Positions 1-7,805 of a stretch of DNA of 64,000 nt are shown one piece after another. The notes under the pieces were generated by a model. It was not told the DNA's origin. It worked only from the letters and a program-made list of their open reading frames with translations, and ran no database searches. The stretch is taken from positions 1 through 64,000 of the forward strand of contig JAFZLC010000026.1 in the NCBI GenBank assembly GCA_017551675.1, read 5' to 3'. The DNA comes from Paludibacteraceae bacterium. GTDB lineage: Bacteria > Bacteroidota > Bacteroidia > Bacteroidales > Paludibacteraceae. The position numbers and the translations under genes were made by a program. Within the stretch, counting starts at the first letter, position 1, and each line of letters begins with the position of its first letter.

Positions 1-519
1 ATTTATTGTCAGGTAGAAGAGAAACCAGATGGATGGGATGCTGGATGGACTTCTTCCCAATCTAAGATTGTGTGGGGAGCTCCAATGGTTACAATTGAAG
101 CTGAACCAGACGATGAAAAGTTTGGAAGCGTCATCTATGCAGGCACCTATTTGGAGAATGGCGAGGCTCTTCTTATAGCACATCCAAAAACAGGATATAA
201 ATTCATCAAATGGGAGGATGGAAACACTGACAGTGTGCGCACTGTAAATGCCTCTGAGGCGAAAAAATATAAAGCACAGTTCTCTCCTATCCTCTCTGAC
301 ATACCGACTGTAAAGTCTGACTCTGATGATAGATTGATATATGGCACGAAAGAGGCTATTGTTGTGGAAAAGGCCACAGAGGATGTGTATGTGTTCAATA
401 CTGCGGGAGTACTCATTATTCGCCAGCCAGCCACTGAAGAACATACTGAAATAGCTGTTCAGAAAGGCATTTATGTCATCAAAACAGGAATGCGTTCCAA
501 GTTGATTATTGTGAACTAA
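1..519 (+). CDS. C-terminal part of a secreted protein with InlB-type repeat and T9SS-like tail
   Basis: The reading frame is open from base 1, so the start lies outside the window; 172 codons are visible. Residues from about 25 to 95 (VTIEAEPDD... GYKFIKWEDG... YKAQF) read as a divergent InlB B-repeat/Flg_new-type beta domain, with the typical 'GY.F..W.DG' core. The last 60 residues (VYVFNTAGVLI... KGIYVIKTG... LIIVN) look like a T9SS C-terminal sorting domain, although the usual YPNP-like opening motif is not clear. This suggests a surface or secreted protein; its catalytic part, if any, is not visible. A strong terminator follows 45 bp after the stop. The assignment of the tail is by pattern only. 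Confidence 0.75.
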   Translation: MYCQVEEKPDGWDAGWTSSQSKIVWGAPMVTIEAEPDDEKFGSVIYAGTYLENGEALLIAHPKTGYKFIKWEDGNTDSVRTVNASEAKKYKAQFSPILSDIPTVKSDSDDRLIYGTKEAIVVEKATEDVYVFNTAGVLIIRQPATEEHTEIAVQKGIYVIKTGMRSKLIIVN

Positions 520-563
520 TCTGTTTAGAACAATTTTTATAACAGTCTTTTTAAGAAATTAAG

Positions 564-603
564 TGTCCGCAGTGTCGAAAATAGGCACTGCGGACATTTT
601 TTT
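564..603 (+). terminator. Rho-independent terminator of the left-edge gene
   Basis: A perfect 11-bp inverted repeat (TGTCCGCAGTG / CACTGCGGACA) with an 11-nt loop is followed directly by a run of seven T. It ends the transcript of the secreted-protein gene. Confidence 0.9.
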
Positions 604-789
604 GTCACTGTTTTAAAATAAATTTATGAATAGGTCGATAGGCTTTTCCGTTCTTTTTGGATTTCTTTCGTATCTTGCTGTTTGTCTGCCGTTCTCCATA
701 GAGACACAAAATCTTTGCGTCTCAGCAAAATATGAAGATGCAAAATATGGGAACGCAAACTTTTGCGTCCCGACAATAGGGAATCAAAC

Positions 790-830
790 AAAAAAAAATA
801 AAAATATAGAACCCGTCCAATAGGGATTCT
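790..830 (-). terminator. Minus-strand terminator-like hairpin
   Basis: Read on the minus strand, a stem AGAATCCC / GGGTTCT with one bulge is followed by a long T-rich run (complement of the A-run at 790-807). It lies downstream of the lipoprotein 3'-end remnant at 868-958 and would be its natural terminator. Confidence 0.4.
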
Positions 831-867
831 GTTCTACCACCCGCATGTATATTGGAGGTGTAATCCT

Positions 868-958
868 TCAAAAAAGGGTATTGACTGTCTCTCCAGAAGA
901 AGTTCTCAGAGAGTCCTCTTCCTGCAATTCCACCTCTTTCTCTACAAAAAATACTGTA
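868..958 (-). pseudogene. 3'-end remnant of the lipoprotein gene found intact at 14168-14599
   Basis: In the frame set by the intact gene, the minus strand here reads TVFFVEKEVEL, identical to the intact protein near its C-terminus, then QEEDSL where the intact one has AEEDSI, then a different tail up to a TGA at 868-870. Upstream of 958 (higher coordinates) the similarity stops at once. It is a truncated copy of the 3' end, separated from the intact gene by the 13 kb island. Seen directly by comparing the two stretches; the history is inferred. Confidence 0.7.
925..958. repeat. Left copy of 34-bp perfect direct repeat flanking the BREX island
   Basis: All 34 bases from CAATTCCACC to ...TACTGTA are identical to 14198-14231, in the same orientation. 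The repeat is the coding sequence for TVFFVEKEVEL on the minus strand. Together the copies enclose about 13.3 kb. A direct repeat at a gene 3' end resembles attL/attR of an integrated element, but no integrase gene is in the interval. Confidence 0.85.
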
Positions 959-1291
959 AGTGCATAGAAAAGGGGTATCCACTCATTCACATACAGAAAG
1001 AGCCCATCACGCCTTATTGGAAACCCGAGCGACAACGGTTCGATGCCTGTGCGACCGGCAACCTCCTCATCCTAGCGACCTGGGGACTAGACCAGATGTC
1101 GGCTGTGAACAGTGTCCCCTCCTGTAGTGATTATGGTTGTTTCCATAACATGAACCGCCTCGTTGCCGAAATCTGTTCGTTTAAGGGGAGGGCTAAGATT
1201 ATTAGGAGGTGAGGTATAATTGGTTTGTGACGCTGATGAATATTGCTCATACAAATTTTTTTATTGGAGACTGAATTTTGTAATTATTTTA

Positions 1292-1299
1292 TATTTTTG
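1292..1299 (+). promoter_or_regulatory. Bacteroidota -7 promoter element before the small island gene
   Basis: TATTTTTG matches TAnnTTTG, 20 bp before the ATG at 1320. No good -33 TTTG at the usual spacing. Confidence 0.4.
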
Positions 1300-1319
1300 T
1301 AAAGCGCAAAAAGTTTAAT

Positions 1320-1589
1320 ATGGAAATTCCTAAAATACTTGAATATAGGCCCTTTGGTTTTTATGACACAGATCCATTCATTGAAATGTGTCATGATTTG
1401 GCATTTGAAAAGTTGGAAGATATGTATCCCGAGTACACGGTGGACTCCTGCGATTGCTTTGGGTTATACATTTATGATAAAGACGCAAATTCCATTGCAC
1501 AATATTCAACAGGTCGCATGGGTAAAATAGGTCCTCTTGCGATGAAAAACGAAACAACAGAAGAAGTGATTCCATTATGTCAACGATAG
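1320..1589 (+). CDS. Small hypothetical protein (89 aa) upstream of brxP
   Basis: I do not recognise this protein. It is an 89-residue acidic, probably soluble protein with several aromatic residues (FGFYDTDPF, DCFGLYIYDK) and three cysteines, with no signal peptide or membrane segment. It has an ATG start, a plausible -7 element just upstream, and lies inside the repeat-bounded island, 165 bp before brxP and in the same direction. It could be an accessory or regulatory protein of the defence operon, but nothing in the sequence shows this. The overlapping frames are less protein-like. Confidence 0.5.
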   Translation: MEIPKILEYRPFGFYDTDPFIEMCHDLAFEKLEDMYPEYTVDSCDCFGLYIYDKDANSIAQYSTGRMGKIGPLAMKNETTEEVIPLCQR

Positions 1590-1754
1590 GCAGTCAGAAT
1601 ACAATAAGAAGATTTTATAATTACATCCTCAATATTTTGTTGGGGGGGGTAATATGCTATAAATCAATATATTATAATTTATATAAGGATCCAGATGCAA
1701 GGAGGTGTTTCTTGTATTTGGATTTTTTTTGTTTAATGAAAAAAAATATCTGCC

Positions 1755-4310
1755 ATGTTTAAAGTCATTTGGGACAAGCAAAATAACGGAATAATATTAA
1801 CGATGTCATCGGCAGGCGAAGCTCTTGCTATTGCTCCCAGACCAGTTTTCTGGGAAGAATTAGATCTTCTTGGACTGAATCACATGGGCTGGACTTACCC
1901 ACACGCTGATGCACCTCTTCTCTGGGCTTGTGACCGTCGCTACTTCTATTGTGGTGTTCTTGTGATGGAAGTAAAAGGAGGAAATCTTTACGATGAACCA
2001 GAGATTGCACTAACACAAGAAGGCAAAAATATCATTCTTACTCCAATTGATATAGAAGCGCTTCGCAATGTAAATGCCGACACAATGTTTTTAATTGAGC
2101 ACGAGGCGATGGAGTTCATCAATAGCGTATATCGACGCTACAAGGGCATCACAAAGGCTTCTGAGACCAATCCCGACATCGATTTCCAAGCTCTGGCTGC
2201 TCGTCTTGAAAAGAAGACAGGAGTAAAACGGGTGGTCGTGAAGGAGGACTGCGACAGTTTCGACATTATGTCTGAGAATGAGGCAAATGCGAAAGGTAAA
2301 GGTGCTGTACTTACAAGTAAGATTGATGAATTTGTTGTCTCTTTCTCCGGTGGTAAGGACTCTCAGGTCCTTCTGGATCTTGTTGCTCGCGTCGTTCCAA
2401 ACACGGATTTTATTGTTGTCTATTCCGATACTGGTTACGAACTGCCCACCTCTCTCGAATTATACGAAGAGACCAAGCTTTTCTATACAAAACGCCATCC
2501 TAAATTGGCATTCCATATTGCAAAAAACGAACAGTCTATCATGTACTACTGGGACAATCTTGGTTCCCCAAGCCGTATCCATCGGTGGTGCTGTAGCGTG
2601 ATGAAATCTGCTCCCTTGGCAAGAAAACTGAAGGAGTTGAACGGAGGGAAGAAACAACCCCATGTGCTGTTGTTTGATGGCGTCCGTGCTGAGGAAAGCG
2701 TAAGTCGGTCTGGTCGTTCCAGAATTGGGAAGAACGTTAAGCATAACAATATAATTAACGTGAGCCCTATCCTTGAATGGAATTCGACAGAGATATATCT
2801 ATACATCCTTATGTATGGTCTTCCCTTCAACAAATCCTACAGGAAAGGCCTGTCTCGCGTAGGGTGTATTCTTTGTCCCTACTCATCCGGCTGGAGTGAG
2901 GATCTGTGTGGAAAACTATATCCCGAGACCCTCGAACCGTTTATTTCTTGGATTGAAAATACTCTTCATTCCAATAATGTGGAAGGCGTTCAGAACTATA
3001 TTAAGACTGGACGTTGGAAGATGAGAGCCGGCGGACGTGATTTGAAAGTAGAATCAACCGTCAACGTCGTTTCTGTCAATCCGATATTTAAGGCTATCCT
3101 GCATAACCCAAAAGAAAGTCTGCTGACATGGCTCAAGATTCTCGGACCATATACATATACCCAATCCGATAATATAATTGAAGGCAAACTGAAGTATAAC
3201 AAGGTCGTCTATTCGTTTAAAATTCAGTTTTTCAAAGACGACTCAATATCCTTTGAATTTGGCGATACTGGCGGCGATGTAATTCTTATTAGCCGTCTTA
3301 AGAAGATATTATTCAAGACCACATTCTGTGTTCACTGCGAGGTGTGTGAAGTCGAGTGCCCTTCTGGCGCTCTGGCGGTTACGCCTATCGCTTCTGTGGA
3401 TAAAAACAAATGTGTTCACTGTTACAAATGCCTTGACTTCAATGATAAGGGATGTATTACAGCTGCGTCCGTTAGCGCATCATACGGCGACAATTTAACA
3501 AATAATTACACCAAAAATATGAAACAGACCAAATCAGGCATCAATCGTTATAATGATGGTATGGGCTTACGCGAGAACTGGCTGCGCAAGTATTTTGACA
3601 GTTATGAGACCTTCTTCGACAATGAAGAGCATGGTCTTAATATGGATTACCAGATTCCACCGTTTACTAACTGGCTACGAGAGGCGAAGATTCTCAAAGA
3701 AGAGACCAAGGAAATCTCCGAAATTGGCATAAAGTTAATGTCCCTTTACCCTACGAATCCCAAACTCGTGTGGGAGATTATTTTCATTAACCTATGCGCA
3801 AATTCCGAAATTTGTCATTGGTTTCATTCTGCTATCGGCTTCGAGAGATTTTATGCAAGGGCGGAAATGGATGTTATTCTCCAAGATTCCTATCCTGAAC
3901 TCAAGGGCCGTACATTAAGTAATCCACTAAACTCCCTCATCAATACTTTCAAGGAGAGTTCATTAAGTAACGACCCTCAGCTTGTGACTTTAGCTAAAGA
4001 AAGTGGAAGGTTGGCAGTAATCCGTAAGACTTACAATGAGGTTTCCATTGCAGCCGTGGCTTATTCCCTATATCTATACGCAGAAAGGAAAGATCGCCGT
4101 TCGCTTACAGTATCCGAATTTTTCTCGGATAGTCAAACAGAAGGTGTCTATCGTGAGTTTGGCCTTGACCGCCTAGTGTTCGAACGAATTTTACGTACCT
4201 TACAAGAGGAACGGAACCACGTTCTCAATGTCCAACTCAACTTGGGCCTTGACAACATTAATCTTCGCGAAGACATTTCCTCTGCTGATATAATTAAGAT
4301 GATGCTTTAG
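1755..4310 (+). CDS. brxP: BrxP: PAPS-reductase-family/ferredoxin protein of type 4 BREX
   Basis: 851-residue protein with four parts. An N-terminal segment (about 1-190) lacks a motif I know. An ATP-pyrophosphatase/PAPS-reductase domain follows, with the PP-loop SGGKDS at 198-203, WCCSVMK, DGVRAEES and a cysteine pair RVGCILCP near 370. Two 4Fe-4S ferredoxin motifs (CVHCEVCEVECP and CVHCYKCLDF...KGC) lie at about 525-570. The C-terminal 260 residues resemble DUF4007, a domain met in phosphorothioation and BREX loci. It is the first gene of brxP-brxC-pglZ-brxL. In type 4 BREX this protein stands in place of the PglX methyltransferase; relatives (DndC) activate DNA for sulfur insertion. A sulfur-based DNA mark here is inference. 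The ATG at 1755 precedes the conserved start of the fold. Confidence 0.88.
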   Translation: MFKVIWDKQNNGIILTMSSAGEALAIAPRPVFWEELDLLGLNHMGWTYPHADAPLLWACDRRYFYCGVLVMEVKGGNLYDEPEIALTQEGKNIILTPIDIEALRNVNADTMFLIEHEAMEFINSVYRRYKGITKASETNPDIDFQALAARLEKKTGVKRVVVKEDCDSFDIMSENEANAKGKGAVLTSKIDEFVVSFSGGKDSQVLLDLVARVVPNTDFIVVYSDTGYELPTSLELYEETKLFYTKRHPKLAFHIAKNEQSIMYYWDNLGSPSRIHRWCCSVMKSAPLARKLKELNGGKKQPHVLLFDGVRAEESVSRSGRSRIGKNVKHNNIINVSPILEWNSTEIYLYILMYGLPFNKSYRKGLSRVGCILCPYSSGWSEDLCGKLYPETLEPFISWIENTLHSNNVEGVQNYIKTGRWKMRAGGRDLKVESTVNVVSVNPIFKAILHNPKESLLTWLKILGPYTYTQSDNIIEGKLKYNKVVYSFKIQFFKDDSISFEFGDTGGDVILISRLKKILFKTTFCVHCEVCEVECPSGALAVTPIASVDKNKCVHCYKCLDFNDKGCITAASVSASYGDNLTNNYTKNMKQTKSGINRYNDGMGLRENWLRKYFDSYETFFDNEEHGLNMDYQIPPFTNWLREAKILKEETKEISEIGIKLMSLYPTNPKLVWEIIFINLCANSEICHWFHSAIGFERFYARAEMDVILQDSYPELKGRTLSNPLNSLINTFKESSLSNDPQLVTLAKESGRLAVIRKTYNEVSIAAVAYSLYLYAERKDRRSLTVSEFFSDSQTEGVYREFGLDRLVFERILRTLQEERNHVLNVQLNLGLDNINLREDISSADIIKMML

Positions 4311-4334
4311 TAGAACTAACTCATACGCGATATT

Positions 4335-7300
4335 ATGGCAAGCTATTCCGATTTTATACAGATGCAAAACTACCTGCCGGTGTATGACATCACGGCAGAG
4401 TCAAGCAATCGTTTGTGGGCTTCATTCATCCCCACGAACCAGTTTTGCGACCTTTTGCAACAGACGATGACCGCCGTGTCATCATCCGACAAGTTTAAAC
4501 GTAAGAGCATTTGGGTTCAAGGAACCTTCGGAACAGGTAAATCCCACGCCAGCTCTGTTGTTCGGCATCTGCTGTGCGACCAGTACGAAGGTGTCAACTT
4601 CTATTTCAACAAGATAGAAGATGCAAGCCTCCGCGCTCAGGTGGACAATTTTCGCAAGAATAAACGCTTCTTCTCTGTAGTGATAAAGGGCATCGAGGGA
4701 GCATATGATCTACCACGTTTCTCTTTGGCTCTGCAACGTCATGTTAAGGAAGCCCTCAATGCTGCCGGCCATTCCAACATCGTAGTCAAGTCTAATTTTG
4801 AGAGTGCTGTTCAATATGTCGAGGAACACATGCAATACACGCAGGATGCTATCGATAAGCATGAAGATCTCAAAGACATAGCCCCGACCCCTGAATCGGT
4901 CATTTCCCTGCTAAAGGATAATAATATTCAAGTCTATATGGAGTTGGAAGAGGCTCTCTACAAAACCGTGGGTGTTCCGCTTACAACAAAGAATGTCAGT
5001 GAATGGCTTGCCGAAGTGGAACACGCCATTGAAGCGGAAGGTATCGCAGACGGCCTGATTATCTTTTGGGATGAGTTTACCTCTATCATGGAAGCCATCG
5101 GTAGCGACCGTATCAGCGTGCTCCAAAATATCGCCGAGAAGTCGCAGAGTTGCAATCTCTTCCTCTTCCTGATTTCTCACCGCGTAGAAGATCAGGTCAC
5201 CTCTGTCAGCAAGAGAGAGGATGTCAAAACGATGAACGACCGCTTCTACACCATCCGCTATATGATGGATGAGGTTTCTACGTACAAAATTATGCGTCAC
5301 ACCTTCGATATCCAAGGTGATGATGTTTACAATCAGCTCCGTTACAACCGCACGGTCAAGTTGAACGAACTCATTGACTACCTGTGCGAAGGTGGCGTTG
5401 AAGATGAGCGCAAGAGCATCCTGGAACTATTCCCAATGCACCCCTATAGCGCATTTCTTTGCTCGAAACTTTCAGACTATGTTGGTTCCGCCAACCGTTC
5501 CGTCGTGAATTTTATGAACGACGATAAGAAAGGTTTCCGCAAATTCATTTCTGACGAATCCGTATATGAAATGCGCAGCCTTCTTACAGCGGAATGGCTC
5601 TGGGACTTCTTCCTTGACAGTTTTTCTGCAAATCCGTTGTGTGGAGCCTTCACATCGAACTTCCAGAACCATATTCATCGTGTAGAAGAAGCCGGGGATG
5701 ACTATGTGCGCGTGTATAAAGGTATTCTTCTGTTGAATACACTCTCCACCCAGTTCGCAACTAAGAGTTCGGACATAATCGCACGTATCTCCCCTAATGA
5801 GAAGAGCATTCGTGGTCTATTCGCTGATGACCGTTTGGAACCCAAGATGGATGACATTCTGCGTTTCTTGGACACCAACCAGATCATTGCCCGTGACGTA
5901 TTCGGCGAGTTCAAGATTTCCGTCAGTTCCCTCAATCCTGCAGAGATTGCTAAGGAGAAAGAAAAAGTGGCTGCTCAGTTTAAGACTGCCAACGACTTTC
6001 TGGGCTATAACCCTGCAGTTAAGACGAATATCACCAAACTTTTTACCGTTGGTGACCACCTTATTCGCAAATGTGATCCACAATTGTTCTCCTGCTCTGA
6101 CCAGGAAACCGTTGTTCGCGCTAAGTTGAGAAAATACACGTCGGAAAAGCTGAATACCCTCCACGTGGCCATCTATTTGGCCGTGACGGAAGAAGAGCGC
6201 CGTGCCTTTGAAAATCGTGTGAAGGACTTCTCGTCAGAGTTCCATGACTCTATCCATATTATTCCAGATGAAGTGCTCACCAACGAGGCTCGAACAAAAT
6301 TCATCGACCTTATCGCCAACCACAATGTGGCCAAGAGTCACTATCAAGAGTCCGTCGAGAAAGAAAGCGAGTTAGTAGCAAAACAACTGGTGTTCAAGTG
6401 GGTCAACCGCCTTGTTAATGGCTCATTTGACCTCTATTTCAACGGTGAGCAGACCCGTGAGGGCATCGTTAGTAACATCTATGCACTTATCAATAGGAAA
6501 TTCAGTCTCAGGGTATTCCCGAAGGGTATGGAGGCTGTCAAGGCTTATCGCTCAGGAGTTGCAAATACATTTCTTGCAAACAAGAACTTCCCCGCCTTGG
6601 TGCTGCAAATGCTCCAGTACCCTACTCGTGACAAAATGGTCAAGTTCTCCGGCTCAGATATGCCGGCAAAGCACATATTCGAGGAAAACGACAACCACCT
6701 TGTGGACGAGGAGTGCAAGCTTACTCCAGCCGCTATCAATGGTGAGGCTTGGATTGCCCAAGTATGCCAAGAAGTCGACATATGCATCGAAAATGCTAAG
6801 AAGAAATACGTAGACAAATTCTCTCTTTCCGAGATATTTGCTCCGCTGATGCGCCCACCATTCGGTTTTTTCCCTTCCCGTGCCAACTGGGTTGCATTTG
6901 CCTATGCACTGCGCAAACATAAGGCTGATCTCTTTGTCACCACCATCTCCCAGCCCATATCCGACGAAAAACTCTCGGAAATGATTGTAGAACTATTCAA
7001 AATGTGGAATGACGGTCACTCAGAGGCCAGTAACAAACTGATGCTTCGTTTTGGCTCAAAGGAAGAGAGTGAACTCACGCAGTTGCTATACGACGTGTTC
7101 CAGCTTCAGTTCATCAAGGATATTCCCGAAGTGAAGAGCCTTAGCAATGTTCGCTGGGGTATCAACGAGTTCTGTATGCAGAAGTCAAAGTACCCGCTCT
7201 GGGTACTTACCTACTGTAACAACATCAACGAGAACCGTTCCGCCATCATCAAACTCCTTATCGAGGTGCTGGAGGCGGACCAGAATCCCGATATTGCCAA

Positions 7301-7802
7301 GATAAAGAACCTCTATCGCCTTGTAAACGGCGAGAAAATGGACATAGCTCAGCTCGTTTCCAACCCCAACAATTACGAGAGCGGCTTCTTGAATTTCATC
7401 AATTCAATGAAGACTGTCAAGATCCAGCGGGATTGGTGGAACGAACTGATAGAGGAAATCTCGCATCTGCAGTCCGAAGTTGCTTTCCGTAAGGAATCTG
7501 ACGTGCGTGAGTGTGTTCTGAATTTCTACATTGCCAAAGTGGATGCTCAGAAACCGTCTCAGCCTGCAAAACCTGCTCTGCCTGACACTCTCGGCAACAC
7601 TACTTCGGTCAACCCTGGCGATGCTCCTGTTTCCCCTGCGCCGAAACCGGTGGGAAAGCCAGTTGACCAGGATGTCGTAAAGAAGGCCAAGAATCTGGTT
7701 AAAGAAGCCAATATGCCCGGTGTTTTGTGGCAGAAGGTGGTCCTCGACATCATTGAGGCCAATCCAGAAGTGGCAAAATTCATCACCAACTATCTTTCGT
7801 AA
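4335..7802 (+). CDS. brxC: BrxC: large P-loop ATPase of type 4 BREX
   Basis: 1155-residue cytoplasmic ATPase. The Walker A motif GTFGTGKSH is at 63-71 and a Walker B-like GLIIFWDEFTS at about 240-250, in an AAA+/STAND-like core near the N-terminus as in BrxC/PglY proteins, which are typically 1,100-1,250 residues. The rest is helical, and a Pro/Ala-rich linker (about 1070-1115, QPAKPALPD... SPAPKPVGK) precedes a short C-terminal helical module. BrxC is a core BREX component that works with PglZ in host DNA marking and phage exclusion. It starts 24 bp after brxP and ends 3 bp before pglZ, so it is translated from the same mRNA. Codons are richer in C/G at third positions than in the host genes further right. 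Confidence 0.9.
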   Translation: MASYSDFIQMQNYLPVYDITAESSNRLWASFIPTNQFCDLLQQTMTAVSSSDKFKRKSIWVQGTFGTGKSHASSVVRHLLCDQYEGVNFYFNKIEDASLRAQVDNFRKNKRFFSVVIKGIEGAYDLPRFSLALQRHVKEALNAAGHSNIVVKSNFESAVQYVEEHMQYTQDAIDKHEDLKDIAPTPESVISLLKDNNIQVYMELEEALYKTVGVPLTTKNVSEWLAEVEHAIEAEGIADGLIIFWDEFTSIMEAIGSDRISVLQNIAEKSQSCNLFLFLISHRVEDQVTSVSKREDVKTMNDRFYTIRYMMDEVSTYKIMRHTFDIQGDDVYNQLRYNRTVKLNELIDYLCEGGVEDERKSILELFPMHPYSAFLCSKLSDYVGSANRSVVNFMNDDKKGFRKFISDESVYEMRSLLTAEWLWDFFLDSFSANPLCGAFTSNFQNHIHRVEEAGDDYVRVYKGILLLNTLSTQFATKSSDIIARISPNEKSIRGLFADDRLEPKMDDILRFLDTNQIIARDVFGEFKISVSSLNPAEIAKEKEKVAAQFKTANDFLGYNPAVKTNITKLFTVGDHLIRKCDPQLFSCSDQETVVRAKLRKYTSEKLNTLHVAIYLAVTEEERRAFENRVKDFSSEFHDSIHIIPDEVLTNEARTKFIDLIANHNVAKSHYQESVEKESELVAKQLVFKWVNRLVNGSFDLYFNGEQTREGIVSNIYALINRKFSLRVFPKGMEAVKAYRSGVANTFLANKNFPALVLQMLQYPTRDKMVKFSGSDMPAKHIFEENDNHLVDEECKLTPAAINGEAWIAQVCQEVDICIENAKKKYVDKFSLSEIFAPLMRPPFGFFPSRANWVAFAYALRKHKADLFVTTISQPISDEKLSEMIVELFKMWNDGHSEASNKLMLRFGSKEESELTQLLYDVFQLQFIKDIPEVKSLSNVRWGINEFCMQKSKYPLWVLTYCNNINENRSAIIKLLIEVLEADQNPDIAKIKNLYRLVNGEKMDIAQLVSNPNNYESGFLNFINSMKTVKIQRDWWNELIEEISHLQSEVAFRKESDVRECVLNFYIAKVDAQKPSQPAKPALPDTLGNTTSVNPGDAPVSPAPKPVGKPVDQDVVKKAKNLVKEANMPGVLWQKVVLDIIEANPEVAKFITNYLS

Positions 7803-7805
7803 TCT

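Larger units (their letters stand above)
604..1319. other. Intergenic junction region left of the BREX island
   Basis: No convincing gene. It contains a short inverted repeat at 749-772 (GGGAACGCAAA / TTTGCGTCCC) next to AT-rich near-repeats of GCAAAATATG, a minus-strand terminator-like hairpin, the diverged 3' end of a lipoprotein gene with the 34-bp repeat, and at about 960-1212 a frame open without a start codon whose right half (1015-1190) is visibly richer in G+C than its surroundings. I do not recognise that peptide; it may be a relic of an older insertion. Confidence 0.5.

Noticed and set aside
626-823. 65-codon frame in the left intergenic region
   Set aside because: It is made of low-complexity near-repeats (GCAAAATATG), has no plausible domain and runs through the terminator-like hairpin.
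722-982. 86-codon minus-strand frame across the left repeat
   Set aside because: It is in a different frame from the lipoprotein remnant; the remnant frame explains the similarity to the intact gene.
1577-1762. 61-codon frame between the small island gene and brxP
   Set aside because: It overlaps both neighbours, is very AT-rich and has no protein-like features; likely a chance frame in the brxP upstream region.
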